Shown: positions 33,767 to 42,260 of the stretch, piece by piece | How positions within the stretch are numbered: position 1 is the stretch's first letter | Layout: every line of letters starts with the position of its first letter | Assembly: GCF_001612765.1 (NCBI RefSeq) | Contig: NZ_BDBB01000028.1 | Span: 1 to 64,000, forward strand | Length of the DNA stretch: 64,000 bases | DNA from: Nocardia arthritidis NBRC 100137 | GTDB lineage: Bacteria; Actinomycetota; Actinomycetes; Mycobacteriales; Mycobacteriaceae | Direction of reading: 5' to 3' | The notes under the pieces: generated by a model | What the model was told of the DNA's origin: nothing | Database searches by the model: none | The model's input: only the letters and a program-made list of their open reading frames with translations | Made by a program: the position numbers and the translations under genes

Positions 33767-34192
33767 CTACTCGGAACGGCAGGTCGGGCACAGTCCCCAG
33801 AAGACGACCTCGGCTTCATCGACCACGAATCCGTGAGCGTCCGAAGGGTCCGAACATGGGGCTTCGCCCACGGCGCAGTCGACATCCGCGACCGCACCGC
33901 AGCTTCGGCACACCAAATGGTGGTGGTTGTCACCGATCCGGGTTTCGTATCGCGCGGACGAGCCCGCAGGCTCGATCCGCCGCAGGATTCCGGCGCGCAC
34001 GCAAGCGTGCAAGACGTCGTAGACAGCCTGCGTGGACACCGAGCCCAGCACGTCCCGGACGATGGCGGCCACCGTGTCGGCATCCGAATGCGGCCGCGCG
34101 GCAACCGCGTCCAGCACCGCGATCCGCGGGGCGGTGACCCGCAAACCCGCTGCTCGCAGCCACTCGCGTGGATCGGCGCTGTAGGTGTGCAC
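33767..34192 (-). CDS. furA: Fur-family regulator, FurA/CatR type
   Basis: Fur-superfamily repressor of 141 aa. Winged helix LRVTAPRIAVLDAV...STQAVYDVLHACVRAGILR, the metal-site segment DNHHHLVCRSCG, and a C-terminal CPTC that pairs with it as a structural zinc site. Upstream of catalase this is the actinobacterial FurA arrangement: the metal-bound repressor loses DNA affinity on oxidation. GTG 34192 lies about 20 nt from a duplicated FurA-box-like sequence, so autoregulation is likely. Confidence 0.9.
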   Translation of the reverse strand: MHTYSADPREWLRAAGLRVTAPRIAVLDAVAARPHSDADTVAAIVRDVLGSVSTQAVYDVLHACVRAGILRRIEPAGSSARYETRIGDNHHHLVCRSCGAVADVDCAVGEAPCSDPSDAHGFVVDEAEVVFWGLCPTCRSE

Positions 34193-34212
34193 GCTTCGAT
34201 TCTGGCCCTTTT

Positions 34213-34253
34213 CTGGAATAAGTCAAGAAAATAATTTGGAATCATTCAAGAAA
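34213..34253 (-). promoter_or_regulatory. Duplicated FurA-box-like operator
   Basis: On the minus strand two 18-nt units, TTCTTGAATGATTCCAAA (34253-34236) and TTCTTGACTTATTCCAGA (34230-34213), repeat head-to-tail at a 23-nt period, about two helical turns. The proximal copy resembles the mycobacterial furA promoter operator as I remember it. The stretch is far more AT-rich than its surroundings. Confidence 0.6.
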
Positions 34254-34387
34254 AGTTTCAGGCCGAAGTCTGCGCCCACCGGCCGCGAATCACCGAGCTC
34301 GACCCCGAACACGGCCTGACCTAAGTGGCGAGCGTCACAAATCAGCGCTGGAATAGGTTGCGCGGGCTGGTGGTTGAAACCCCCTGT

Positions 34388-34554
34388 CGGCGTCCGGACA
34401 GCCCCGGGCCGCACCCTTCGTCGCTACGAGCGACCACCCGCCGAGAGGCGCTTGTGGGACGTCGACACCCACCGCCGGCGTCCGGACAGCCCCGGGCCGC
34501 ACCCCTTGTCGCTACGAGCGACCATTCGCCGAGAGGCGCTTGTGGGACGTCGAC
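34388..34554. repeat. Two-copy 79-bp tandem repeat (period 88 bp)
   Basis: Units 34388-34466 and 34476-34554 are nearly identical, with only a few differences (ACCCTTCG against ACCCCTTG; CCACCCGCC against CCATTCGCC). Each contains GTCGCT-ACG-AGCGAC, a perfect 6-bp dyad, and ends in GACGTCGAC. They lie in the 500-nt gap between furA and the permease, outside any gene I can support. Function unknown. Confidence 0.75.
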
Positions 34555-34760
34555 GGTTGCGACACCGACATGGTGTCCGAGCTCGCAGCGCCGCCGGATT
34601 CCTCCCGAATTCGGCGGCGCTGTCATTTCCGCCACATCGGTCGAGTGGCCCAGAGCGAGGAGGCTTCTCGCGTTGCGCCGCAGCCATGTGCCACTGCCGG
34701 AGCTCTTCGCGAGTCGTAGTCGCTCGGCGGCAGCGGGGACGATGCGGCAGGATGCACTTC

Positions 34761-36002
34761 ATGGCGTCGCAGGACGGGACCTTGCACCGCAGGCTCGGGC
34801 TCACCGATTCGGTGGTCATCGGGTTGGGGGCGATGGTGGGGGCGGGGATATTCGCGGCGCTGGCGCCTGCGGCGGCTTCGGCCGGGAGTTGGTTGCCGGT
34901 GGCGCTCGCGGTGGCGGCGGTGCTGGCGTACTGCAATGCGACGTCGTCGGCACGGCTGGCGGCGCGGTATCCCGTGTCCGGTGGCACGTATGTCTACGGG
35001 CGGGAGCGGCTCGGGCCGTTCTGGGGATATCTCGCGGGGTGGGGATTCGTCGCGGGCAAGTCCGCCTCGTGTGCGGCGATGGCGCTGACCGTCGGTAGCT
35101 ACGCCTGGCCCGGGCAGGCGCATGCCGTGGCGGTCGGGGCGGTGGTGGCGATCACCGCCGTCAACTACACCGGGGTGCAGAAGTCGGCGTTCGTGACCCG
35201 GGTGCTCGTCGCGGTGGTGCTCGCGGTGCTGGCCATGGTGATCGTGATCGGGCTGTCGGGGACGCACTCGGCGGCGACGGCCTTGCCCGACCGGATCGGC
35301 CCGCGCGAGGTGCTCACGGCCGCGGGGCTGCTGTTCTTCGCGTTCGCGGGATACGCCCGCATCGCCACGCTCGGCGAGGAGGTACGCGAACCGCGACGCA
35401 CCATTCCCCGGGCCGTCATGATCGCGCTTGGACTCGCCCTCGCGGTCTACGCGCTGGTGGCGGTCGCGGCGCTGAGCGTGCTCGGCTCCGCCGGGCTGGC
35501 CCAGGCCACCGATCCACTGGCGCGAGTGGTCAGCGCGGCGGGCGTCCCCGCGGCCGCCCCGGTGGTGCGGATCGGCGCGGTACTCGCGGCGACCGGATCG
35601 CTGCTCGCGTTGATCCTCGGTGTGTCACGCACGGTGCTCGCCATGGCACGCGACCGTTATCTACCGGGCGCGCTCGCCGCCGTGCATCCGCGGTTCGGGG
35701 TGCCGCACCGCGCGGAACTGGTGGTCGGAGCGATGGTCGCCGTGGTCGCCGCGCTGTTCGATCTGCGCGCGGCCATCGGGTTCTCCTCGTTCACCGTGCT
35801 CTTCTACTACTTGATCGCCAACATCTCCGCCGCCACCCTGACCACCGAGGAGAACCGCCCGCCCCGGTGGGTCCCCGTGGCCGGGGCGGCCGGCTGCGTC
35901 GTCGTCGGGTTCTCCCTGCCCCTCGGCTCCGTCCTCGCCGGACTCGGTGCGCTGGCACTCGGCACCGCGTTCTACGGCCTGGCCAGGCGCTACCGCCGGT
36001 GA
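34761..36002 (+). CDS. APC-superfamily amino acid permease
   Basis: Amino acid/polyamine/organocation transporter of 413 aa with about 12 transmembrane helices. TM1 contains the family substrate-binding GLGAMVGAGIFAAL, TM6 contains FFAFAGYARIATLGEEV, and the loop EPRRTIPRA is typical. Substrate not predictable. I chose ATG 34761 (GCAGGA 9 nt upstream); ATG 34752 is also possible. The 500 nt upstream hold a tandem repeat. Confidence 0.87.
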   Translation: MASQDGTLHRRLGLTDSVVIGLGAMVGAGIFAALAPAAASAGSWLPVALAVAAVLAYCNATSSARLAARYPVSGGTYVYGRERLGPFWGYLAGWGFVAGKSASCAAMALTVGSYAWPGQAHAVAVGAVVAITAVNYTGVQKSAFVTRVLVAVVLAVLAMVIVIGLSGTHSAATALPDRIGPREVLTAAGLLFFAFAGYARIATLGEEVREPRRTIPRAVMIALGLALAVYALVAVAALSVLGSAGLAQATDPLARVVSAAGVPAAAPVVRIGAVLAATGSLLALILGVSRTVLAMARDRYLPGALAAVHPRFGVPHRAELVVGAMVAVVAALFDLRAAIGFSSFTVLFYYLIANISAATLTTEENRPPRWVPVAGAAGCVVVGFSLPLGSVLAGLGALALGTAFYGLARRYRR

Positions 36003-36236
36003 CGCCTGCCCATCGCCGCATGGACCCAGGCCTGGCACCGCACGTGCTCGGCGTGCCGATCGCCGCCGCGCGTCCCCGATACACGGCACGCTCGCCCGGT
36101 GTGCGGCGGTGTATGCGGCGGTAAGGGCGTCCGCCGATCGAGTTTCACGACGAGATGTCCGAGCCCGGCCCGACCCGTGCGGATATCGGATGTCCAGTTC
36201 CCCGCCTGTTGCCCGGGTGATCAGGCGAAAGGGCGC

Positions 36237-36242
36237 TAGCCT
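36237..36242 (+). promoter_or_regulatory. Leaderless -10 element (TAGCCT)
   Basis: TAGCCT ends 7 nt before the ATG at 36250 with no Shine-Dalgarno between. Confidence 0.45.
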
Positions 36243-36249
36243 CTTGCAC

Positions 36250-37599
36250 ATGGGGCGTTTCGGTGGATTCCTGGCTGGAATCGCGGCAGTTTCGCTGGTG
36301 GCGGGCAATCTCTTCACCGGGAGCGCGGTGGCCGCGCCCGGCGAGCAGGTGCGGTGCGCGGTCAGCTCTGGACGCGATCTGGAGCGGGCGGCACCGGAAC
36401 AGGTCGGTCTGGATTCGGCGAAACTCCGGGACGCGCTGACCTTCGCGTCCGGTCGAAACCGTTTCAACGTGCAGGTGTTCCGGCACAACTGCCTCATCGG
36501 CGAGGGACCGACGAACGACCAGACCGGCAACGTGGCCTGGAACATCTGGAGTTCGACGAAGAGCGTTGTCTCCTTGCTCGCCGGAATCGCCTGGGATCAA
36601 GGGAAACTCGATCTCCGAGCACCGATCGACCGCTATCTGCCCGCCGGGCTCGGCGATGCGGCGCACCGGTCCATCACGGTCGAGAACCTGCTCACCGAGA
36701 CCTCGGGCATGCGGGTCGGCGTGCTGACCGAGGGCGCCACCGGTGTGATCCCGGTCGACCCGGACAGCGCGGTGCAAGCGCTCGGCGTGCCGCTGGACAA
36801 TCCGCCGGGCACCGTCTTCACCTACAGCCAGCGCAATGTCGACCTGCTGGCCTACGTGCTGGAGCTGGCCGTCGGCGAGCCTCTGCAACGGTTCGCGCAG
36901 CGCGAGTTGTTCGATCCGCTCGGCATTCTCCGCAGCGATTACCACTGGGCGCGCGACCGCTCCGGGCACACCTACGGCTACGCGCATCTGATGATCCCGC
37001 CGAACGACTTCGCGAAACTCGGCCTCCTGGTCAGCAACGACGGACGCTGGGGCGCACAGCGGATCGTCTCCACCGACTACTTGACCATGGCACGCACGCC
37101 GTCACCCACGAACGCGTGCTACGGCTACCTGTTCTGGCTCGGAAGCGGTTGCGCCGAGATCGCCGACTTCCTGCCCGGCGACGTGTACGCGATGGCCGGA
37201 CTCGGGTTGCAGAACGTCTTCGTCATTCCGAGCCTCGATCTCACGGTGGTGTGGACCGGCGTCTTCGGAAACGTCAGCAGCCAGGGCGTGTCGGGCGTAG
37301 TGCAGAACACCCAGGAACTGCCCTACGAGTTCTTCCGCAAGGTATTCGACGCGTTCGACGACCGGCCGGTGCCCGACCCGGGGCCGTACGTCGAGCCGCC
37401 GCTGCGGCTGGACCCCCGCCGCTTCGTCGACACGGACATCCTGATCGCGGTGTTCGGGCTCGGTCCCGCCGCCTATCCCGGCTGCAATGTCTTCGCTTGC
37501 CTGAATCGCCCGCTGGACCCGCCGTTCGCGCACACCCCTCCGGGGTGCGCCATCCTGGTCTGTCTCGGACCCGACCCGCGCACCCCGGGCATCCGCTGA
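36250..37599 (+). CDS. Secreted serine hydrolase (beta-lactamase/PBP fold)
   Basis: Class C-like serine hydrolase of 449 aa. A signal peptide (MGRFGGFLAGIAAVSLVAGNLFTGSAVAA) precedes the catalytic domain with S-S-T-K (IWSSTKSVVSLLAG) and the Tyr motif YSQRN. The last 90 residues are Pro-rich with four Cys (CNVFAC, CAILVC) and may be a surface-attachment or disulfide region. Members include esterases and DD-peptidases, so the reaction is open. The -10 spacing supports the ATG. Confidence 0.83.
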   Translation: MGRFGGFLAGIAAVSLVAGNLFTGSAVAAPGEQVRCAVSSGRDLERAAPEQVGLDSAKLRDALTFASGRNRFNVQVFRHNCLIGEGPTNDQTGNVAWNIWSSTKSVVSLLAGIAWDQGKLDLRAPIDRYLPAGLGDAAHRSITVENLLTETSGMRVGVLTEGATGVIPVDPDSAVQALGVPLDNPPGTVFTYSQRNVDLLAYVLELAVGEPLQRFAQRELFDPLGILRSDYHWARDRSGHTYGYAHLMIPPNDFAKLGLLVSNDGRWGAQRIVSTDYLTMARTPSPTNACYGYLFWLGSGCAEIADFLPGDVYAMAGLGLQNVFVIPSLDLTVVWTGVFGNVSSQGVSGVVQNTQELPYEFFRKVFDAFDDRPVPDPGPYVEPPLRLDPRRFVDTDILIAVFGLGPAAYPGCNVFACLNRPLDPPFAHTPPGCAILVCLGPDPRTPGIR

Positions 37600-37617
37600 G
37601 CGGCGCGGCGCGGTGGA

Positions 37618-38541
37618 CTACCGGGCCGCCGACAGATCCGTGACCCAGCCGTGCACATTGTCGGTACGCAGTGCCGCGTAGTGACGTTTACGCAGCGCCT
37701 GGGAGATCGGGCCGGGCACGCCGTTCGCGACGACGCGGCCGTCCACCTCCACGACCGGCGGCGCGCCTGCCGACGTTCCGGTCACGAAAACCTCATCGGC
37801 GATGTACAACTCGGTGAGATCGACGGTGCGCTCGACCACCGGAATGCCGTCCTCGGCCGCCAAGGTGAGTACGGTCCTGCGGTTGATGCCGTCGAGGATG
37901 TCGCAGGAGACATCGGGGGTTATCAGCGTGCCGTTGCGGACCAGGAAGATATTGGCCGCGCTGAGTTCGCAGACGTGCCCGTTGCCGTCGAGGAAGACGC
38001 AGTCGTCGTAGCCGCTGTCGATCGCGTCCTGCTTGGCCAGCACGGAATTCACATACGCCCCGTTGACTTTCGCGCGAGACGGAATCGCGTTGTCCGGAAT
38101 GCGCCGCCACGGGCTCGACTTCAAGCGCATGCCGTCCTGCGGGACGATGGGCACCGCGTCGTAGACGAACATGCTGACCCGGATCGCGCAGCCACGCACC
38201 CGGGTGCCCGGAATGGACTCGACCACATGCACCGTCGCCCGGACGAAAACGTCCTCGCGCGGAGCGTTCACGGCGATCAGTTCCACGACGGTCGCACGGA
38301 ACCGCTCGAAATCCCACTCCGCCGCGAACCGATCGATTCCGATGATCTTGCAGGACTCCTCGAGCCGGCGGAAATGATCGTCCAGGCGGAATGCCGTACG
38401 CGCTGCCCCATCCACATGCACCGGGAAAACGGTGTAGACGCTGAGTCCGTACAACACCGCCGACGATGCGACGCCGACCGTGGCGGCATCAGCCGCAACG
38501 ATCCGGTCGCCGAGATACACAAGAGGATGAGGATTCGCCAT
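37618..38541 (-). CDS. Class IV (branched-chain-type) aminotransferase
   Basis: PLP fold-type IV aminotransferase of 307 aa, IlvE/D-amino-acid-transaminase group. The catalytic Lys lies in SRAKVNGAYVNSVLAKQDA, the PLP-pocket Glu in VCELSAANIFLV, and the phosphate-binding TGTSAG is at about 267-272. It could act on branched-chain amino acids, D-amino acids or aminodeoxychorismate; sequence alone does not decide. It stands alone, convergent with the serine hydrolase 18 nt away. Confidence 0.87.
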   Translation of the reverse strand: MANPHPLVYLGDRIVAADAATVGVASSAVLYGLSVYTVFPVHVDGAARTAFRLDDHFRRLEESCKIIGIDRFAAEWDFERFRATVVELIAVNAPREDVFVRATVHVVESIPGTRVRGCAIRVSMFVYDAVPIVPQDGMRLKSSPWRRIPDNAIPSRAKVNGAYVNSVLAKQDAIDSGYDDCVFLDGNGHVCELSAANIFLVRNGTLITPDVSCDILDGINRRTVLTLAAEDGIPVVERTVDLTELYIADEVFVTGTSAGAPPVVEVDGRVVANGVPGPISQALRKRHYAALRTDNVHGWVTDLSAAR

Positions 38542-38602
38542 CGGCGCAGGCTAACAGCCGCGCCGTGCGCCGAGCGAGGGCTTTTCGGCGGGCAGACCGA
38601 GG

Positions 38603-38671
38603 TCAGTCGTAGTGCTTGCCCACCTCGGCGATCCAGATCGCATCGTCGACGACGCGGTAGGCGTCACTCAC
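38603..38671 (-). CDS. Possible 22-aa microprotein coupled to the SnoaL-like gene
   Basis: A GTG overlaps the stop codon of the upstream gene (GTGA) and opens a 22-aa frame starting MSDAYRVVDD and ending EVGKHYD. The overlap is the standard coupling arrangement used elsewhere in this window, and the composition is protein-like. It could also be a displaced C-terminus of the SnoaL-like protein or chance. Confidence 0.35.
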   Translation of the reverse strand: MSDAYRVVDDAIWIAEVGKHYD

Positions 38672-39090
38672 CGCTTCGCGGAGCGGGCGAAGCGGGCGGT
38701 GTCCATGTAGTCGCGGAAGAGCACGACCTCGCCGTCGCGGACATGGACGACGTTGACGGACGTGCGAACTCGCGCGCGGCCGGATCCCGGGACGGTCATG
38801 TCGACCTCGTTCTCCACGAGCAGCACCTCGGGGTCGGTGGTCTCGTAGACCTGGGGATGGATGGCGTGCACTTCGATTCCGGAAAGTCCCGACCAGCGCT
38901 GCGCCAAGTGCTCGCGAATCGCCTCGCGGCCTTCCAAGCGGGCCGGGAGCCCCGGGACGGTGAACGGGATCTCGAAGATGGCATCGGGCGCGAACCGCGC
39001 GACGAACGCCCCCGCGTCGCGGGAGCGTAGCTCGCTGAACAGCCGCTCGACCAGCTCACGCGGGCTTTCGACGGGCGAGTCGGGAGTCAT
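38668..39090 (-). CDS. SnoaL-like / NTF2-fold protein
   Basis: Small cone-shaped-fold protein of 140 aa, nuclear-transport-factor-2/SnoaL type. Visible features: a helical N-terminus (LVERLFSELRSRDAGAFVARFAPDAIFEIPF), GREAIREHLAQRW, and the strand-rich C-terminal half ending VVLFRDYMDTARFAR. Such proteins bind or isomerise small hydrophobic ligands. ATG 39090 has GGAGG 7 nt upstream. Divergent from a TetR gene, which probably controls it. Confidence 0.82.
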   Translation of the reverse strand: MTPDSPVESPRELVERLFSELRSRDAGAFVARFAPDAIFEIPFTVPGLPARLEGREAIREHLAQRWSGLSGIEVHAIHPQVYETTDPEVLLVENEVDMTVPGSGRARVRTSVNVVHVRDGEVVLFRDYMDTARFARSAKR

Positions 39091-39096
39091 CACCAC

Positions 39097-39175
39097 ACCT
39101 CCGGATAAACGGAACGAACGACCCGCTTATCATCCGGAACGACCGCCCCGATTGTCAACAGTAAACTCGTCCCCC
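39097..39175. promoter_or_regulatory. Divergent SnoaL/TetR promoter with direct repeats
   Basis: ACGGAACGAACGACC and TCCGGAACGACCGCC repeat the core GGAACGA within 40 nt, a candidate TetR operator. TAAACT (39162-39167) ends 8 nt before the TetR ATG and fits a leaderless -10. Confidence 0.4.
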
Positions 39176-39739
39176 ATGACCGAGCCCGAGCGCCGACCGC
39201 TGCGCGCCGACGCCCGCCGCAACCGCGAGCGGGTGCTGGCCGCCGCGCAAGAAGCGTTCGCGGCGGAGGGACTCGCGGTGCCGCTGGATGAGATCGCGCG
39301 GCGGGCCGGTGTCGGCGCGGGCACCGTCTACCGGCACTTCCCGACCAAGGAGGCGCTGTTCGAGGCGGCGATCGTGGATCGAGTCGACCGGATCATCGCC
39401 GCGGCCCGGGAACTGGCCGACGCCGCCGACCCCGTGCCCGCGTTCTTCGACTTCCTGGCCCGGCTCGTGGCGGAGGGCAGCGTCAAACGCGATCTCGCCG
39501 ATGCGGTGGGCGGCGCGGATGCCCCGGCGTATCTGCGGCCGGTACACGAGCTGAACACGGTGATCGGCGCGCTGCTCACCCGCGCGCAGGAGGCGGGCGG
39601 CGTACGCACCGACATCGATGTCGAGGACCTGATGCGCCTCGTCAAGGGCGCGTTCCTCGCCACCCACGGCAGCACGGTCACTCCCGCGCAGCGCGACCGC
39701 ACCTTCGCCGTCGTCTTCGACGGACTGCGCGCCCGCTGA
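39176..39739 (+). CDS. TetR-family regulator
   Basis: Regulator of 187 aa. Helix-turn-helix VPLDEIARRAGVGAGTVYRHFPTKEALFEAAI (about 36-67) and a C-terminal helical ligand domain of the SBP-like TetR_C group. Divergent from the SnoaL-like gene over a 79-nt region with repeated GGAACGA. A terminator follows. Confidence 0.87.
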   Translation: MTEPERRPLRADARRNRERVLAAAQEAFAAEGLAVPLDEIARRAGVGAGTVYRHFPTKEALFEAAIVDRVDRIIAAARELADAADPVPAFFDFLARLVAEGSVKRDLADAVGGADAPAYLRPVHELNTVIGALLTRAQEAGGVRTDIDVEDLMRLVKGAFLATHGSTVTPAQRDRTFAVVFDGLRAR

Positions 39740-39750
39740 TCGGAAACGAC

Positions 39751-39781
39751 GAACGGGCCGCGGAAAGTCCGCGACCCGTTC
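39751..39781. terminator. Bidirectional terminator between TetR gene and asd
   Basis: GAACGGGCCGCGGA (39751-39764) pairs with TCCGCGACCCGTTC (39768-39781), 14 positions with one mismatch and a 3-nt loop. Confidence 0.75.
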
Positions 39782-39793
39782 GATCGATCTGTC

Positions 39794-40828
39794 TCAGCGG
39801 TCGCCGATCAGCACCTCGGCGATCTGAATGGTGTTGAGGGCAGCGCCTTTACGCAGGTTGTCACCGGAGATGAACAGCGCGAGCCCACGGCCGTCCGGCA
39901 CGCCCGGGTCCTGGCGGATGCGGCCGACGAGCGACTCGTCGATGCCCGCCGCGGCGAGCGGGGTCGGCACGTCGACCAGCCGCACGCCGGGCGCCTTGGC
40001 GAGGATCTCCTTGGCGTGCTCGACCGAGAGCGGCTCGGCGAATTCGGCGTTCACCGACAGCGAGTGGCCGGTGAAGACCGGCACGCGCACGCAGGTGCCG
40101 CTCACGGCCAGATCCGGGATGCCGAGGATCTTGCGGCTCTCGTTGCGCAGCTTCTGGTCCTCGTCCGTCTCGCCGGAGCCGTCGTCGACCAGCGAACCCG
40201 CCAGGGGAAGCACGTTGAACGCGATCGGGGCGACGTACTTGTTCGGGGCGGGGAAGTCCACGGCGCGGCCGTCGTGGGTCAGCTTCTCGGCGTCGCCGAT
40301 CACCGCGCGGGCCTGGCTCGCCAGTTCTTCGACACCGGCCAGGCCGCTGCCGGAGACCGCCTGGTAGCTGGACACGATCAGGCGGCGCAGACCGGCGATG
40401 TCGTGCAGCGGCTTGAGCACGGGCATGGCCGCCATCGTGGTGCAATTCGGGTTGGCGATGATGCCCTTGACCAGGTTGCGCGTCTGCTCCGGGTTGACCT
40501 CGCTGACCACCAGCGGGACCTCGGGATCCTTGCGCCACGCCGAGGAATTGTCGATCACCGTGACGCCCGCCGCGGCGAAACGCGGCGCCTGCACGCGGGA
40601 CATGGTGGCGCCGGCCGAGAACAGCGCGATGTCCAAGCCGGACGGATCCGCGGTTTCGGTGTCCTCGACGACGATCTCGCGGCCGCGCCAGGGCAGCGTC
40701 TTGCCCGCCGAACGGGCGGAGGCGAAGAACCGCAACTCGTCGGCGGGGAAGTCGCGCTCGTCCAGCAGTTTCCGCATGACGGCGCCGACCTGTCCGGTCG
40801 CGCCGACGACTCCTACGCGAACTCCCAT
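39794..40828 (-). CDS. asd: Aspartate-semialdehyde dehydrogenase
   Basis: NADPH-dependent reduction of aspartyl phosphate to aspartate semialdehyde, the branch point for lysine/diaminopimelate, threonine and methionine. The protein is 344 aa. Nucleotide-binding GATGQVG (10-16), catalytic Cys in NPNCTTMAA, the catalytic His in FTGHSLSVNAEF, and the Asd substrate loop SSYQAVSGSG. It starts 3 nt after lysC, forming the conserved lysC-asd operon. Confidence 0.96.
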   Translation of the reverse strand: MGVRVGVVGATGQVGAVMRKLLDERDFPADELRFFASARSAGKTLPWRGREIVVEDTETADPSGLDIALFSAGATMSRVQAPRFAAAGVTVIDNSSAWRKDPEVPLVVSEVNPEQTRNLVKGIIANPNCTTMAAMPVLKPLHDIAGLRRLIVSSYQAVSGSGLAGVEELASQARAVIGDAEKLTHDGRAVDFPAPNKYVAPIAFNVLPLAGSLVDDGSGETDEDQKLRNESRKILGIPDLAVSGTCVRVPVFTGHSLSVNAEFAEPLSVEHAKEILAKAPGVRLVDVPTPLAAAGIDESLVGRIRQDPGVPDGRGLALFISGDNLRKGAALNTIQIAEVLIGDR

Positions 40829-40831
40829 GGC

Positions 40832-41365
40832 CTATCGCCCCGTTCCCGCGTGGACCACCGCGACCTCGTCGCCGCCCAGGTCGAAGGCCTTGTGCAGCAC
40901 CTGCACGGCCTCGTCCAGCTCGGTGTCCTTGACCAGCACGGAGATCCGGATCTCCGAGGTGGAGATCAGGTCGATGTTCACACCCGCCTCGGCCAGCGCC
41001 TCGCAGAAGGTGGCGGTGACGCCCGGGTGGCTCTTCATGCCCGCGCCGACCAGCGACACCTTGCCGATGTGATCGTCGTAGAGCACCTGGGAGAAGCCGA
41101 TCTCGGCCTGGCGCTTGGTCAGCATCTCGACCGCGCGGGCGCCCTCGGACTTCGGCAGCGTGAACGTGATGTCGGTCTTGCCGGTCTCGATCTTCGAGAT
41201 GTTCTGCAGGACCATGTCGATGTTGATCTCCGAGTCGGCGACGGCGCGGAACACCTTGGCGGCGTAGCCCGGTTCGTCCGGCAGCCCGACCACGGTCACC
41301 TTGGCCTCGCTGCGGTCGTGCGCGACGCCGGTGAGGATTGCTTGCTCCAAGGGGATGTCCTCCAT
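40832..41365 (-). CDS. Aspartokinase beta subunit from internal start
   Basis: ATG 41365 lies in the lysC frame and would give the 177-aa regulatory subunit starting MEDIPLEQAILTGVA, closely matching the corynebacterial beta start. The upstream GGA is a weak ribosome site, so internal initiation is inferred from relatives. Confidence 0.5.
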   Translation of the reverse strand: MEDIPLEQAILTGVAHDRSEAKVTVVGLPDEPGYAAKVFRAVADSEINIDMVLQNISKIETGKTDITFTLPKSEGARAVEMLTKRQAEIGFSQVLYDDHIGKVSLVGAGMKSHPGVTATFCEALAEAGVNIDLISTSEIRISVLVKDTELDEAVQVLHKAFDLGGDEVAVVHAGTGR

Positions 41366-42097
41366 CGATCCGTAAACGTAGGTGCCCTGCTTGTCGGTGT
41401 AGGACGAGCGCACATGCACGGGCACGTTGTAGCGGCGGGCGTATTCGACGCAACGCAGCATCAGCACCTTGGCCCCGCAGGCCGCCAGTTCCAGCATCTC
41501 CTCGTAGGAGACCTGCTCGAGCCGCTGCGCGTCGGGCACGATCCGCGGATCGGCGGTGAAGACGCCGTCCACGTCGGTGTAGATCTCGCAGACATCGGCC
41601 TGCAGCGCGGCCGCCAGCGCGACGGCGGTGGTGTCCGAGCCGCCGCGACCCAGCGTGGTGACGTCCCTGCTGTCCTGGCTCACGCCCTGGAAGCCCGCGA
41701 CCAGGACGACGAGGCCCTCGTCCAGGGCGGCGCGGACGCGACCGGGGGTCACGTCGATGATCTTCGCGTTGCCGTGGGCGCCGGTGGTGATCACACCCGC
41801 CTGCGAACCGGTGAACGAGCGGGCCTCGGCACCGAGGGAGTGGATGGCCATGGCGACCAGCGCGTTGGAGATGCGCTCACCGGAAGTGAGCAGCATGTCC
41901 ATCTCGCGGGCGGGCGGCGACGGCGCCACCTGCTGCGCGAGATCGAGCAACTCGTCGGTGGTGTCACCCATGGCGGAGCAGACGACCACCACATCGTGGC
42001 CCTGCTTCTTGGTCTCCACGATCCGTTCAGCGACGCGCCGGATACGCTCGGCGGTCGCCACCGAGGATCCTCCGTACTTCTGAACCACGAGAGCCAC
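40832..42097 (-). CDS. lysC: Aspartokinase (alpha subunit, with internal beta start)
   Basis: Phosphorylates aspartate, the first step of the aspartate family. The protein is 421 aa, equal to the M. tuberculosis Ask (Rv3709c). KYGGSS and the catalytic FTGSQAGV and GRGGSDTTAVALAAAL blocks are in the kinase domain; two ACT domains follow from about residue 260 and mediate feedback by lysine and threonine. GTG 42097 is set by GGAGGA 7 nt upstream; an upstream ATG at 42139 is less likely. An in-frame ATG at 41365 (MEDIP) matches the start of the separate beta subunit known in corynebacteria. Confidence 0.95.
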   Translation of the reverse strand: MALVVQKYGGSSVATAERIRRVAERIVETKKQGHDVVVVCSAMGDTTDELLDLAQQVAPSPPAREMDMLLTSGERISNALVAMAIHSLGAEARSFTGSQAGVITTGAHGNAKIIDVTPGRVRAALDEGLVVLVAGFQGVSQDSRDVTTLGRGGSDTTAVALAAALQADVCEIYTDVDGVFTADPRIVPDAQRLEQVSYEEMLELAACGAKVLMLRCVEYARRYNVPVHVRSSYTDKQGTYVYGSMEDIPLEQAILTGVAHDRSEAKVTVVGLPDEPGYAAKVFRAVADSEINIDMVLQNISKIETGKTDITFTLPKSEGARAVEMLTKRQAEIGFSQVLYDDHIGKVSLVGAGMKSHPGVTATFCEALAEAGVNIDLISTSEIRISVLVKDTELDEAVQVLHKAFDLGGDEVAVVHAGTGR

Positions 42098-42260
42098 GAC
42101 AGGGTCCTCCAAGATCGACAACAAACTGGTAACAGTCATTCAGGGTACCGGCCGGGGCCAGCGGTTTTGCCGCTACCTGCCCGGCTTGTGGAAAAGCCCA
42201 CAGCCGCATCCCATCCCGATAGCACCGCGGGGGCCGCGACGGATGAGGGACGATGTGCAC

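Noticed and set aside
34342..34740. Protein-coding gene spanning the tandem repeat
   Set aside because: The apparent peptides repeat only because the DNA repeats; there is no start signal or family motif in any frame.
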